This document shows positions 57,996 to 64,000 of a DNA stretch of 64,000 nucleotides, one piece after another; the stretch's first letter is position 1, and the number at the start of each line of letters is the position of its first letter. Made by a program: the position numbers and the translations under genes. Origin of the DNA: Burkholderia sp. 8Y (GTDB taxonomy: Bacteria > Pseudomonadota > Gammaproteobacteria > Burkholderiales > Burkholderiaceae); NCBI RefSeq assembly GCF_902506145.1, contig NZ_LR733520.1:838639-902638 (forward strand). The letters are read 5' to 3'. The notes below the pieces were generated by a model. It saw nothing but the letters and a program-made list of their open reading frames with translations. It was not told the origin of the DNA and made no database searches.

Positions 57996-58409
57996 GTGAG
58001 AACGAAACCCGCACTGACCGACGAGGACGTGTTAGCCATGAGCGCCGCCGCCGAGGCGCACGCGAAGTCGCACAACTGGAACGTGACCATCGCCATCGTC
58101 GATGACGGCGGGCATCTGCTGTATCTGCATCGGCTGGAAGGGGCGGGCGCGAGCACCGCCGACATGGCAACGGGCAAGGCGCGCACGGCCGTGCTGGGCC
58201 GCCGCGAAACCAAGGTCTACGAAGACACCATCAAGCAAGGGCGCACCGCGTTCCTGTCCGCGCCGATGACCGCCATGCTCGAAGGCGGCGTGCCGATTTT
58301 CGTCGGCACGGATATCGTCGGAGCGGTGGGTGTCTCGGGCGTGAAATCGGATCAGGATGCGCAGATCGCGCGCGCGGGCATCGCGGCGCTGGGACTCGAG
58401 AACGTCTGA
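57996..58409 (+). CDS. GlcG/HbpS family protein
   Basis: A 137-residue protein of the GlcG/HbpS (DUF336) fold. LTDEDVLAMSAAAEAHAKSH at the N-terminus is followed by VTIAIVDDGGHLLYLHRLEGA, MATGKARTAVLG and GGVPIFVGTDIVGAVGVSG, all standard for the family. HbpS binds haem and senses redox stress; many other members have no known role. Starts at GTG, 24 bases after ftrD, so it likely belongs to the iron operon. Without a signal peptide it is cytoplasmic. Confidence 0.88.
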   Translation: MRTKPALTDEDVLAMSAAAEAHAKSHNWNVTIAIVDDGGHLLYLHRLEGAGASTADMATGKARTAVLGRRETKVYEDTIKQGRTAFLSAPMTAMLEGGVPIFVGTDIVGAVGVSGVKSDQDAQIARAGIAALGLENV

Positions 58410-58435
58410 GTTCGCGGTTCGATCACGGATGAAGA

Positions 58436-58467
58436 AACGGCGCGTTCTCGCAAGAGATTGCGCCGTT
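58436..58467 (+). terminator. Hairpin at end of the ftr operon
   Basis: Outer stem AACGGCGC / GCGCCGTT with an inner TCTC-GCAA-GAGA hairpin capped by a GNRA-type loop. No T run follows, so it may be an RNA-stabilising or rho-assisted end instead of an intrinsic terminator. Confidence 0.45.
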
Positions 58468-58521
58468 CGATTCATAGGCAGGAACCAAAAAAACGGCTTC
58501 GCTGGCTACCGACGACTGGCT

Positions 58522-58600
58522 GGTGTTTGCACGAAGGGGTCTAAATTCTCGCGTGCAAGTCGTCCTTGCTGGCTAAGGCCAAACACCTCTTGGCGAGGTG
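58522..58600. other. Structured intergenic segment between the ftr operon and hemP
   Basis: Several complementary blocks: GGTGTTTG (58522-58529) with CAAACACC (58580-58587), TTGCACG (58527-58533) with CGTGCAA (58552-58558), and CACCTC (58584-58589) with GAGGTG (58595-58600). On the minus strand the last hairpin is followed by TTT and may terminate hemP. The blocks compete, so they cannot all form at once. Confidence 0.4.
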
Positions 58601-58639
58601 GTCCCCACAATACTCGGTACGTACTGCTGTTCTTTCGCG

Positions 58640-58885
58640 CTACTTCGTCAGGATCAGCTTGCCCAGACGCGTCGCGCGCAATTGATACGTCTCCCCGTTA
58701 TGCACGATCGCGATGTGGCTGCGGCCTTGCAGCAGCACGTCGCTGCGCACCGAGCGGTCGCCGTTCGCATCGGTCGCCGATACGCGGTCTGTCGTTTCAG
58801 CCGAAGCCTTCGGGCGGGTGATAGCCGCGTCGCGAACAACCGGGCGGCGCAGCCTGAGCGTGGTGGATCGCAGCGTGTCGGTCAT
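58640..58885 (-). CDS. hemP: Hemin uptake protein HemP
   Basis: An 81-residue protein. The C-terminal half carries the HemP signature: SDVLLQGRSHIAIVHNGETYQLRATRLGKLILTK, seen here as consecutive short motifs ending LGKLILTK. The N-terminal 45 residues are Arg/Thr-rich and variable. HemP is needed for haem uptake in Burkholderia multivorans and related bacteria and is usually Fur-regulated. Here a near-perfect Fur box lies in its promoter. No hemin receptor gene (hmuR) is adjacent on the minus strand within the window. Confidence 0.88.
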   Translation of the reverse strand: MTDTLRSTTLRLRRPVVRDAAITRPKASAETTDRVSATDANGDRSVRSDVLLQGRSHIAIVHNGETYQLRATRLGKLILTK

Positions 58886-58921
58886 GTCGGTGTTGAGTGC
58901 CGTCGTTGATTCGATGGATCC

Positions 58922-58951
58922 ATACTAAATGATAATCATTCCTATTTGCAA
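58922..58951 (-). promoter_or_regulatory. hemP promoter with Fur box in the spacer
   Basis: On the minus strand TTGCAA (58946-58951) and TAGTAT (58922-58927) are 18 bp apart. Inside the spacer is AATGATAATCATT (58928-58940), a perfect palindrome and the core of the Fur consensus. Fe-Fur binding here would block RNA polymerase directly. Confidence 0.82.
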
Positions 58952-59006
58952 CTAAGGCTTTCCGATGAAAACGCGGTTTCCGATAGCCGCGCTTCATCCG
59001 CGAGCC

Positions 59007-59495
59007 TCAGTGCAACGGACTCTCGCCCGTGCGTCCGTGCGCGTACTGACGAATCAGCCGCACCGTGTCGATATCCGACTCGCGATACGCCGACTTCACG
59101 ATTTCCTGCGTCTGCCGCTCGTCCGGCGTGGAGTTCTCGTTTTCCGGCAGCGTCGTGCTGTAGGTAAAGCGCAGGAAAAGCTGCATGGCGTCCGGCTGCT
59201 CGATGGCCATGGTCAGCGACCCGCCGACGTGCTCCGCCGTCGGCAGGATGTCGTAGCGCACGCTGTTGTTCGGATCGAGCGTCACGCGATCGCGCACCAC
59301 GGCCTGGCCGTAATGCAGCTCGCGCTCCATCACGTCGCCATCACGGGACAGAATCGCGCAACTATCGAGGCCCAGCACGAAAAGCTGCGGCTGTTCCGCG
59401 CGCAGCACGAGACCTTCCCACAACTGCTCGCGCGTCAGCGAGTCGACGAGCGGGTTGTGCGGATCGTTGATCTGGATCAGGTGTTCGAAATTCAA
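59007..59495 (-). CDS. DUF1857 (AtaL-like, SRPBCC fold) protein
   Basis: A 162-residue protein starting MNFEHLIQINDPHNPLVDSL, followed by TREQLWEGLVLRAEQPQLFV, which matches the DUF1857/AtaL-like group of the START/SRPBCC fold. The fold makes a ligand-binding cavity for a hydrophobic compound, unknown here. The C-terminus is rich in charged residues. No signal peptide. It lies 33 bases downstream of the OsmC gene on the same strand and is probably in one unit with it. Confidence 0.78.
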   Translation of the reverse strand: MNFEHLIQINDPHNPLVDSLTREQLWEGLVLRAEQPQLFVLGLDSCAILSRDGDVMERELHYGQAVVRDRVTLDPNNSVRYDILPTAEHVGGSLTMAIEQPDAMQLFLRFTYSTTLPENENSTPDERQTQEIVKSAYRESDIDTVRLIRQYAHGRTGESPLH

Positions 59496-59528
59496 AACGA
59501 CGTTTCCTTGGACGTTCGTGACGCCCGA

Positions 59529-59936
59529 TCACACCGGTTCGGCGGGAACGAGTCCCGAGTCGATGCGGATGGCACCGGCCAGAACCTTGTGCATCGGGCA
59601 GGCATTGGCAATTTGCAAGAGACGTTCCCGTTGCGTTTCGTCGAGCGGGCCGTCGAGTGAGATACGGCGATCGATCACGGTGCCGTCCGCCGTGCTTGTC
59701 ATCGACAGCTCGACGCGCAGCGATTCCAGCGGCCAGCCCTTGCGCTTCGCGTACATGCGCAGCGTGATGGACGTGCAGGCGCCGAGGCTCGACAGCAGGA
59801 GCGAAGAAGGCTGCGGCGCCGTGTCCGCGCCGCCGAGGCTGGCGGGCTCGTCGGCGAACCACGTGTGCGTGCCGTCTTCCAGGCGGGTTTCGTAATCGGC
59901 GCGGCCGATAGTGGCGATCACGACAGGAGCGGACAT
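59529..59936 (-). CDS. OsmC-family peroxiredoxin-like protein
   Basis: A 135-residue OsmC/YhfA-type protein. The two conserved cysteines are seen in SSLGACTSITLRMYA and NACPMHKVLAG. Family members reduce organic hydroperoxides by a thiol mechanism. The ATG chosen (59934-59936) has GAGGAA eight bases upstream; an earlier in-frame start adds 17 unlikely residues. YhfA-type proteins are shorter than classical OsmC, consistent with this length. Confidence 0.88.
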   Translation of the reverse strand: MSAPVVIATIGRADYETRLEDGTHTWFADEPASLGGADTAPQPSSLLLSSLGACTSITLRMYAKRKGWPLESLRVELSMTSTADGTVIDRRISLDGPLDETQRERLLQIANACPMHKVLAGAIRIDSGLVPAEPV

Positions 59937-60092
59937 GCGCGTTTCCTCAATTTCAGTCGATGACAGGTCGAACTCGACGACGGACAAGCGCGAAAAACGG
60001 CGCCGGCCGAACGGTCATTGTGACGCAATGTCCCCGTTCTTGCCGCGCCGTTTCGCTTTATTTCAACCCGACGATATGCGGGCAGGCCGCGC

Positions 60093-60959
60093 TCAGTGCG
60101 CGATCGCGCCCATCTTTCCCGTCTGATAGTCGATGACAGCCTGCCGGATCTCGTCTTCCGTGTTCATCACGAACGGGCCGTAGCGCACGACCGGCTCCTT
60201 CAGCGGCACGCCGCCGAACAGCAAAACTTCGACGGGTTCATCTCCGGCGGCGAGCGTGATGGTGTCGGCATCGTCGCGGAAGATGACCATCTGCTGCGCG
60301 CGGACCGGCTGGCTCTGCGGGCCGTACAGCGCGGTGCCGGACAGCCCGTACGCGAAGACGCGGAAATCGCGCGGCACGCGATGCTCGACCTTCGCGCCCG
60401 GCTTCAGCGAGAAATGCTGATAGAGAATGGGCGTGCGCGTTTCGATCGCGGCCTTCACGCCGAGGGCTTCACCCGCGATCACCTTCACGCGCACCTTGCC
60501 GTCTTCGCTCGTCGCGACCGGGATGCGCTCCGACGGAATCTCCTGATAGTGCGGCGCGATCATCTTGTCGCGCTGCGGCAGGTTCACCCACAGTTGCAGG
60601 CCATGCACTCGGCCGCCGCGCTGCGTGAACGCCTCGCCCGGCATTTCGCTATGCACGACGCCCGCGCCGGCGGTCATCCATTGCACGTCGCCCGGACGCA
60701 GCGTGCCGGAATGCCCGGCCGAATCCTTATGGCCGAATTCGCCTTCCAGCATGTACGTCACCGTTTCGAAGCCGCGATGCGGATGATCCGGCGCGCCTTT
60801 CGCCTCGCCGGGCGCGTAGTCGACCGGGCCCATTTCGTCGAGCAGCAGGAACGGATCGAAGTCCATCAGAAGACGGGTCGGAAACGGGCGATGCACGACG
60901 AAGCCGCCGCCTTCGACGGTGCGCATTGCGGGAATGATGCTGGAAATGGTCCGGCTCAT
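60093..60959 (-). CDS. Pirin family protein
   Basis: A 288-residue bicupin. The N-terminal cupin contains the pirin metal motif: FDPFLLLDEMGPVDY, then DHPHRGFETVTYMLEGEFGHKDS in parts, with the His, His, His and Glu ligands, and GDVQWMTAGAGVVHSEMP. The C-terminal cupin (LKPGAKVEHRVP on) lacks obvious metal ligands, as usual. Bacterial pirins include quercetinase-active YhhW; others modulate enzymes. The ATG at 60957-60959 begins the family N-terminus. It is divergent from a LysR gene, a frequent arrangement in Burkholderiales. Confidence 0.92.
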   Translation of the reverse strand: MSRTISSIIPAMRTVEGGGFVVHRPFPTRLLMDFDPFLLLDEMGPVDYAPGEAKGAPDHPHRGFETVTYMLEGEFGHKDSAGHSGTLRPGDVQWMTAGAGVVHSEMPGEAFTQRGGRVHGLQLWVNLPQRDKMIAPHYQEIPSERIPVATSEDGKVRVKVIAGEALGVKAAIETRTPILYQHFSLKPGAKVEHRVPRDFRVFAYGLSGTALYGPQSQPVRAQQMVIFRDDADTITLAAGDEPVEVLLFGGVPLKEPVVRYGPFVMNTEDEIRQAVIDYQTGKMGAIAH

Positions 60960-61126
60960 GAAGTTTTGCCTCGCGTCGCCATTAGGGGAATAGCGATAAA
61001 TGTGAAACACGAAGCTATTATATGGGCCGTATTTCGCGGGAAAAGACGCCCCCGCGCAATGGATTGTCCTGCTGCGATAAACAAACCGGCCTCGCGCCGG
61101 CGACAACGGCCAATGCCGAACACGAC

Positions 61127-62089
61127 ATGACTCCCGACTCGCACGATCTCAACGATCTGATGTACTTCTCGCACGTCGTCGAACACGGCGGGTTTTCCGC
61201 AGCCGAGCGCGTGCTGGGCATTTCGAAGTCGCGCCTGTCGCGGCGCGTGTCCGAACTGGAGGCATCGCTCGGCGTGCGGCTCTTGCAGCGTTCCACGCGC
61301 AAGCTCGCGCTGACCGAGGCGGGGCAGTTGTTCTACCAGCATTGCCAGGCGATGCTCGCCGAGGCGCAGGCCGCCGTCAACGTCGTGCAAAGCCTGCGCG
61401 ATTCGCCGCGCGGCACCGTGCGCGTGAGCGTGCCGGTGACCATCGCGCAGACGTTTCTCGCCGCCGTGATACCGGATTTTATGCATCGCTACCCGGAAGT
61501 GCGCGTCGTGCTGCGCGTGACGAACCGCGTCGTGGACCTCTTCGAAGATGCGATCGACGTCGCGCTGCGCGTGCGCTCCGAACCGCCCGCGAGTTCCAAC
61601 GTCGTCGCGCGGCCGCTCTGGCGCACGCAGCAGATGCTCGTCGCCGCGCCTTCGCTGCTCAAGCCCAACGCGCCGCCGATGACCGTCGCCGATCTCGCGC
61701 AATACGACACGCTGGACATGCCGTCGGCGGACGGCCGGCACGTGTATCGCCTGATCGCGCCGGACGGCACGCGCCACGAATTCGAGCACGAGCCGCGGCT
61801 CGTCACCGCCGATCTTTCGATGATCCGCGAAGCCGTGATGCGCGGCGTCGGCATCGCCGCGTTGCCGGAGATGATGTACGGCGCGCCGCTCAGAACGGGC
61901 CAATTGTCGCCGGTCATGCCCGGCTGGACGTTCCCGACGCCGCAGCTGTACGCGGTGTTCCTCTCGCGACAGGGCATGGTGCCGGCCATTCGCGCGTTCG
62001 TCGATTTTCTGGTCGAATGCATCGACGACGGCAAACGCTTTCCGGGCGAATGTCCTGTCATCGAGCATCCGGAGCAAGAAACGGTTTGA
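61127..62089 (+). CDS. LysR-family transcriptional regulator
   Basis: A 320-residue LTTR. The winged helix is LMYFSHVVEHGGFSAAERVL, then GISKSRLSRRVSELEASLGVRLL in sequence, followed by the linker helix and a periplasmic-binding-like effector domain (VRVSVPVTIAQTFLAAVIPDF on). It belongs to the DsdC/PirR-like group that often sits opposite pirin genes; control of the adjacent pirin gene is probable but inferred. The start at 61127 is the first with family-like sequence; the 35-residue upstream extension reads as leader DNA. Confidence 0.9.
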   Translation: MTPDSHDLNDLMYFSHVVEHGGFSAAERVLGISKSRLSRRVSELEASLGVRLLQRSTRKLALTEAGQLFYQHCQAMLAEAQAAVNVVQSLRDSPRGTVRVSVPVTIAQTFLAAVIPDFMHRYPEVRVVLRVTNRVVDLFEDAIDVALRVRSEPPASSNVVARPLWRTQQMLVAAPSLLKPNAPPMTVADLAQYDTLDMPSADGRHVYRLIAPDGTRHEFEHEPRLVTADLSMIREAVMRGVGIAALPEMMYGAPLRTGQLSPVMPGWTFPTPQLYAVFLSRQGMVPAIRAFVDFLVECIDDGKRFPGECPVIEHPEQETV

Positions 62090-62163
62090 TGGCGTGGAAG
62101 CGGTGCATCGCCTAAGACATTGAAGCGTGCGCTTGTGATGGAGAGATTCAATCGGCGCCAATC

Positions 62164-62192
62164 TTGTACGGCGAAATCGGCGGGGTTATATT
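62164..62192 (+). promoter_or_regulatory. Sigma-70 promoter of the 39-residue peptide gene
   Basis: TTGTAC (62164-62169), 17-bp spacer, TATATT (62187-62192). The start near 62199 leaves a leader of about 21 bases holding AGGAG. Confidence 0.65.
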
Positions 62193-62219
62193 GGGGTTCC
62201 TTTCGCTAAGGAGCTTCTT

Positions 62220-62339
62220 ATGCGAAAACTGACGGCTACTCTGATAGTTAGCCTGATAGGGCTGATCGCGCTGTCCGTGTCGACCACGGCTGCCGCATGT
62301 GACGGTTCTGGCGGCTCCGGCTATTCGAGCCCCAAGTAA
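62220..62339 (+). CDS. Small secreted peptide, 39 residues
   Basis: A very short gene with every expected control element: promoter at 62164-62192, TAAGGAG eight bases before the ATG, and a terminator at 62374. It encodes a signal peptide (MRKLTATLIVSLIGLIALSV, then STTAAA) and a tiny mature part of about 14 residues, CDGSGGSGYSSPK or slightly longer. The lone Cys directly after AAA is not in a standard lipobox (no Leu at -3). No family recognised. It may be a lysis-type, stress or signalling peptide; no function is assigned. Confidence 0.65.
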   Translation: MRKLTATLIVSLIGLIALSVSTTAAACDGSGGSGYSSPK

Positions 62340-62373
62340 TCGCCTCGCCCGAATGCGCTGAGCGCGCACGAAA

Positions 62374-62403
62374 CAGGCCTTCATCCGACGATGAAGGCCT
62401 TTT
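62374..62403. terminator. Bidirectional terminator between the small peptide gene and exbD
   Basis: Stem AGGCCTTCATC / GATGAAGGCCTTTT with a CGAC loop; A and T tracts on opposite sides suit both convergent transcripts. Confidence 0.85.
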
Positions 62404-62424
62404 ACTTTGATGCTCCTTCGAAGG

Positions 62425-62847
62425 CTATTTGCCCCTCTTCGGCTGCGTCACGAAACCGATCTTCGACAAGCCGCCCGCCTGCGCCGCCGACATCACGTCG
62501 GCCACGCGCTCATACGGCACCTTGCGATCCGCACGCAAGTGCAATTCCGGCTGCGGCGTCTCGCGCGCGGCCTGCGCGATGCGCGCGTCGAGCGCCGCGT
62601 CGTCGATCTTCTGGTCGTTCCAGAGAATCGTGCCGTCGGCCTGAATCGCGACGTCCACGTGCGCGGGCTTTTCGTCCTGCGGCTGGCTGCTCGCGTGCGG
62701 CAAGTCGATCTTGACCGCGTGATGCATCGCGGGAATCGTCACGAGAAAAATGATGAGGAGAACGAGCATGACGTCGACGAGCGGCGTCATGTTGATCTCG
62801 CTCATCATGCCGTCGTCTTCGTCGCCGGCGAATGGGCTCATGGCCAT
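62425..62847 (-). CDS. exbD: Biopolymer transport protein ExbD
   Basis: A 140-residue inner-membrane protein with one N-terminal helix (INMTPLVDVMLVLLIIFLVT) carrying the essential Asp in PLVDVMLVLL, and a periplasmic domain ending PERVADVMSAAQAGGLSKIGFVT-like sequence. With ExbB it turns proton flow into TonB motion for outer-membrane siderophore and haem receptors. GGAGG lies five bases before the ATG. It begins 12 bases after exbB. Confidence 0.96.
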   Translation of the reverse strand: MAMSPFAGDEDDGMMSEINMTPLVDVMLVLLIIFLVTIPAMHHAVKIDLPHASSQPQDEKPAHVDVAIQADGTILWNDQKIDDAALDARIAQAARETPQPELHLRADRKVPYERVADVMSAAQAGGLSKIGFVTQPKRGK

Positions 62848-62859
62848 GCGAACCTCCGC

Positions 62860-63606
62860 TTAGCTCGCGCGCGTCGCGAGACGCAGGCTGTCGGATTGCG
62901 CATTCGTCGCGCGCTTGCTCGACGACAGCTTCGAGCCCGTCACGAAGAACGCGTGCAGGCCGTGCGCGAAGCGGTTCAGCTTCGTCACGATGCTCTTGTT
63001 CGCGCGGGTCAGCGCGTTGTAGCCGAGCACCGCGGGGATCGCGACGAAAAGGCCGAACGCGGTCATGATGAGCGATTCGCCGACCGGCCCCGCGACCTGA
63101 TCGATCGACGTCTGCCCGGTCGCGCCGATGGTCAGGAGCGCGTGATAAATGCCCCACACCGTGCCGAACAGTCCGACGAACGGCGACGTGCTGCCGATCG
63201 ACGCGAGCACGGCCAGCCCCGCCTGCATGCGGCCGACGCTTTCGTCCATGACGTCTTTCAGGCAGCGCGTGATCCAGTCGGAGACATCCATGCGGTCGTG
63301 CAGATGCGGCTGCGTCTGGTGATGATGGTCCGCCGCTTCCTGGCCGGCGAGCGCGAGCGCGAGGAACGGGTTGTCGGCCGCGCTCGACGACTGAGCGCCC
63401 AGCTTCTCGATGCCGTCGTTGAAGTCGTCGGAGTGCCAGAACGCCTGCTCGGCGTTCTTCGTGAGACGCTTGAGCCGCACGACGTTCCACCCCTTGACGA
63501 CGATCACCGTCCACGAAAGCACCGACATGATGACGAGCGCGAGCGCGATGCCGCGCGTCACGAAGTCGCCTTGCGCCCAGACGTGCGCAATTCCGTAGTT
63601 TTGCAT
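62860..63606 (-). CDS. exbB: Biopolymer transport protein ExbB
   Basis: A 248-residue MotA/TolQ/ExbB-type protein with three helices: one near the N-terminus (GIALALVIMSVLSWTVIVVKGW) and two in the C-terminal half. The family signature is SIGSTSPFVGLFGTVWGIYHALL, followed by VGESLIMTAFGLFVAIPAVLGYN, both shown in short parts here. A His-rich stretch (ADHHHQTQPHLHD) lies in the cytoplasmic loop. AAGGAAA precedes the ATG at 63604-63606. The order tonB-exbB-exbD is typical. Confidence 0.95.
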   Translation of the reverse strand: MQNYGIAHVWAQGDFVTRGIALALVIMSVLSWTVIVVKGWNVVRLKRLTKNAEQAFWHSDDFNDGIEKLGAQSSSAADNPFLALALAGQEAADHHHQTQPHLHDRMDVSDWITRCLKDVMDESVGRMQAGLAVLASIGSTSPFVGLFGTVWGIYHALLTIGATGQTSIDQVAGPVGESLIMTAFGLFVAIPAVLGYNALTRANKSIVTKLNRFAHGLHAFFVTGSKLSSSKRATNAQSDSLRLATRAS

Positions 63607-63641
63607 GGCTGTTTCCTTGTTCCCTTGTTTCCCAAAAGCGG

Positions 63642-64000
63642 TCAGTCGTTCAGGCTGAATACGAACGGTACGGTGGCCGTGGCGCGGATCGCCTCGCCGT
63701 TTTCCTTGTACGGCGTGCACGCGCTCGAACGAACGGCGTCGAGGGCGGCGTCGTCGAGGCGCGACGAGCCGCTGCTTTTTTGCAGCGCCACGCTTTCGAT
63801 CTTGCCCGAGACGCCGACTGTCAGCTTGACGAGCGTCGTGCCGGTTTCGCCACGGCGGCGCGACATGGCGGGATAGTCCGGCTGCGCGATATTGCACGAC
63901 AGACGCGCGACGTTCTTCGGCGCGGCGAGGTCCATCGTCGGCTTAGCCGTGGCTGGCGCGGCGGCTGCGGCCGGCGCGCCAGCCACGGCTAAGCCGACGA
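63642..64000 (-). CDS. tonB: TonB energy transducer, C-terminal part, cut by window edge
   Basis: About 119 residues remain in the window. An Ala/Pro-rich linker (GAPAAAAAPATAKPT) leads into a TonB_C domain: CNIAQPDYPAMSRRRGETGTTLVKL in parts, VGVSGKIESVALQKSSGSSRLDDAALDAV in parts, and the end ATATVPFVFSLND. It contacts TonB boxes of outer-membrane receptors. The N-terminal membrane anchor lies outside. The frame stays open to the edge, but the last 66 bases are part of a perfect inverted repeat. Confidence 0.88.
   Translation of the reverse strand, partial: VGLAVAGAPAAAAAPATAKPTMDLAAPKNVARLSCNIAQPDYPAMSRRRGETGTTLVKLTVGVSGKIESVALQKSSGSSRLDDAALDAVRSSACTPYKENGEAIRATATVPFVFSLND
63935..64000. 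repeat. Perfect 25-bp inverted repeat at the window edge, inside tonB
   Basis: Arms 63935-63959 and 63976-64000 are exact reverse complements, with a 16-base GC-rich loop (63960-63975). The repeat may extend past the window. It lies in the codons for the Ala/Pro linker of TonB. Confidence 0.85.

Overview
The window is a 64-kb piece of a high-GC chromosome from a betaproteobacterium of the Burkholderia sensu lato group (Paraburkholderia or Caballeronia type). This rests on the protein sequences: a PHA phasin, an aceE-aceF-lpdA operon whose E3 subunit carries lipoyl domains, an FtrABCD iron uptake operon, and ArgA, HrpA, NtrBC and DUF3300/DUF2950 proteins of burkholderial type. The genus call is recognition, not measurement. 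Gene content is mostly housekeeping; I see no prophage, CRISPR array, plasmid origin or rRNA operon.

Layout. 0-5.6 kb: the start of a DUF1254 gene, tRNA-Leu(UAA), a TMEM175-like channel, a phosphodiesterase, a ProP-type osmolyte transporter, yggX and argA. 5.6-16.1 kb: hrpA with a repeat-bearing N-terminal extension, a beta-propeller protein, a fatty acid hydroxylase-type membrane protein, an EI24 membrane protein, a molybdopterin-binding-domain protein, cutC and a rhodanese. 16.2-20.8 kb: the nitrogen locus glnA-glnL(ntrB)-glnG(ntrC), with a sigma-54 promoter and two NtrC-type sites before glnA. 20.8-32.5 kb: xthA, a secreted beta-helix protein facing an O-antigen ligase-like protein, a cytosine deaminase, prlC, folD, and a DUF3300/DUF2950 pair. 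32.9-43 kb: a FixLJ-like two-component system divergent from the pyruvate dehydrogenase operon.

43-52 kb: an internally deleted IS4-like element inserted in a terminator hairpin, phaP, pbpG, an IclR regulator divergent from lutAB (lutB carries a perfect 269-bp tandem duplication of its 3' end, and no lutC follows), a lipoprotein, and a tyrB-type aminotransferase. 52-64 kb: uvrB and a long iron-related stretch: ftrABCD with a GlcG/HbpS-like gene, hemP under a clear Fur box, and at the right edge exbD-exbB-tonB. Between these lie DUF1857, OsmC, pirin and LysR genes and a 39-residue secreted peptide with its own promoter and terminator.

The main themes are nitrogen control, central carbon entry, iron acquisition and cell-envelope upkeep. 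I found no convincing wholly new multigene system. The most unusual items are local: the mini-IS inside a terminator, the lutB duplication, the second lipoyl domain of LpdA that looks copied from AceF, the HrpA 51-residue repeats, and the symmetric shared -10 element between argA and hrpA.
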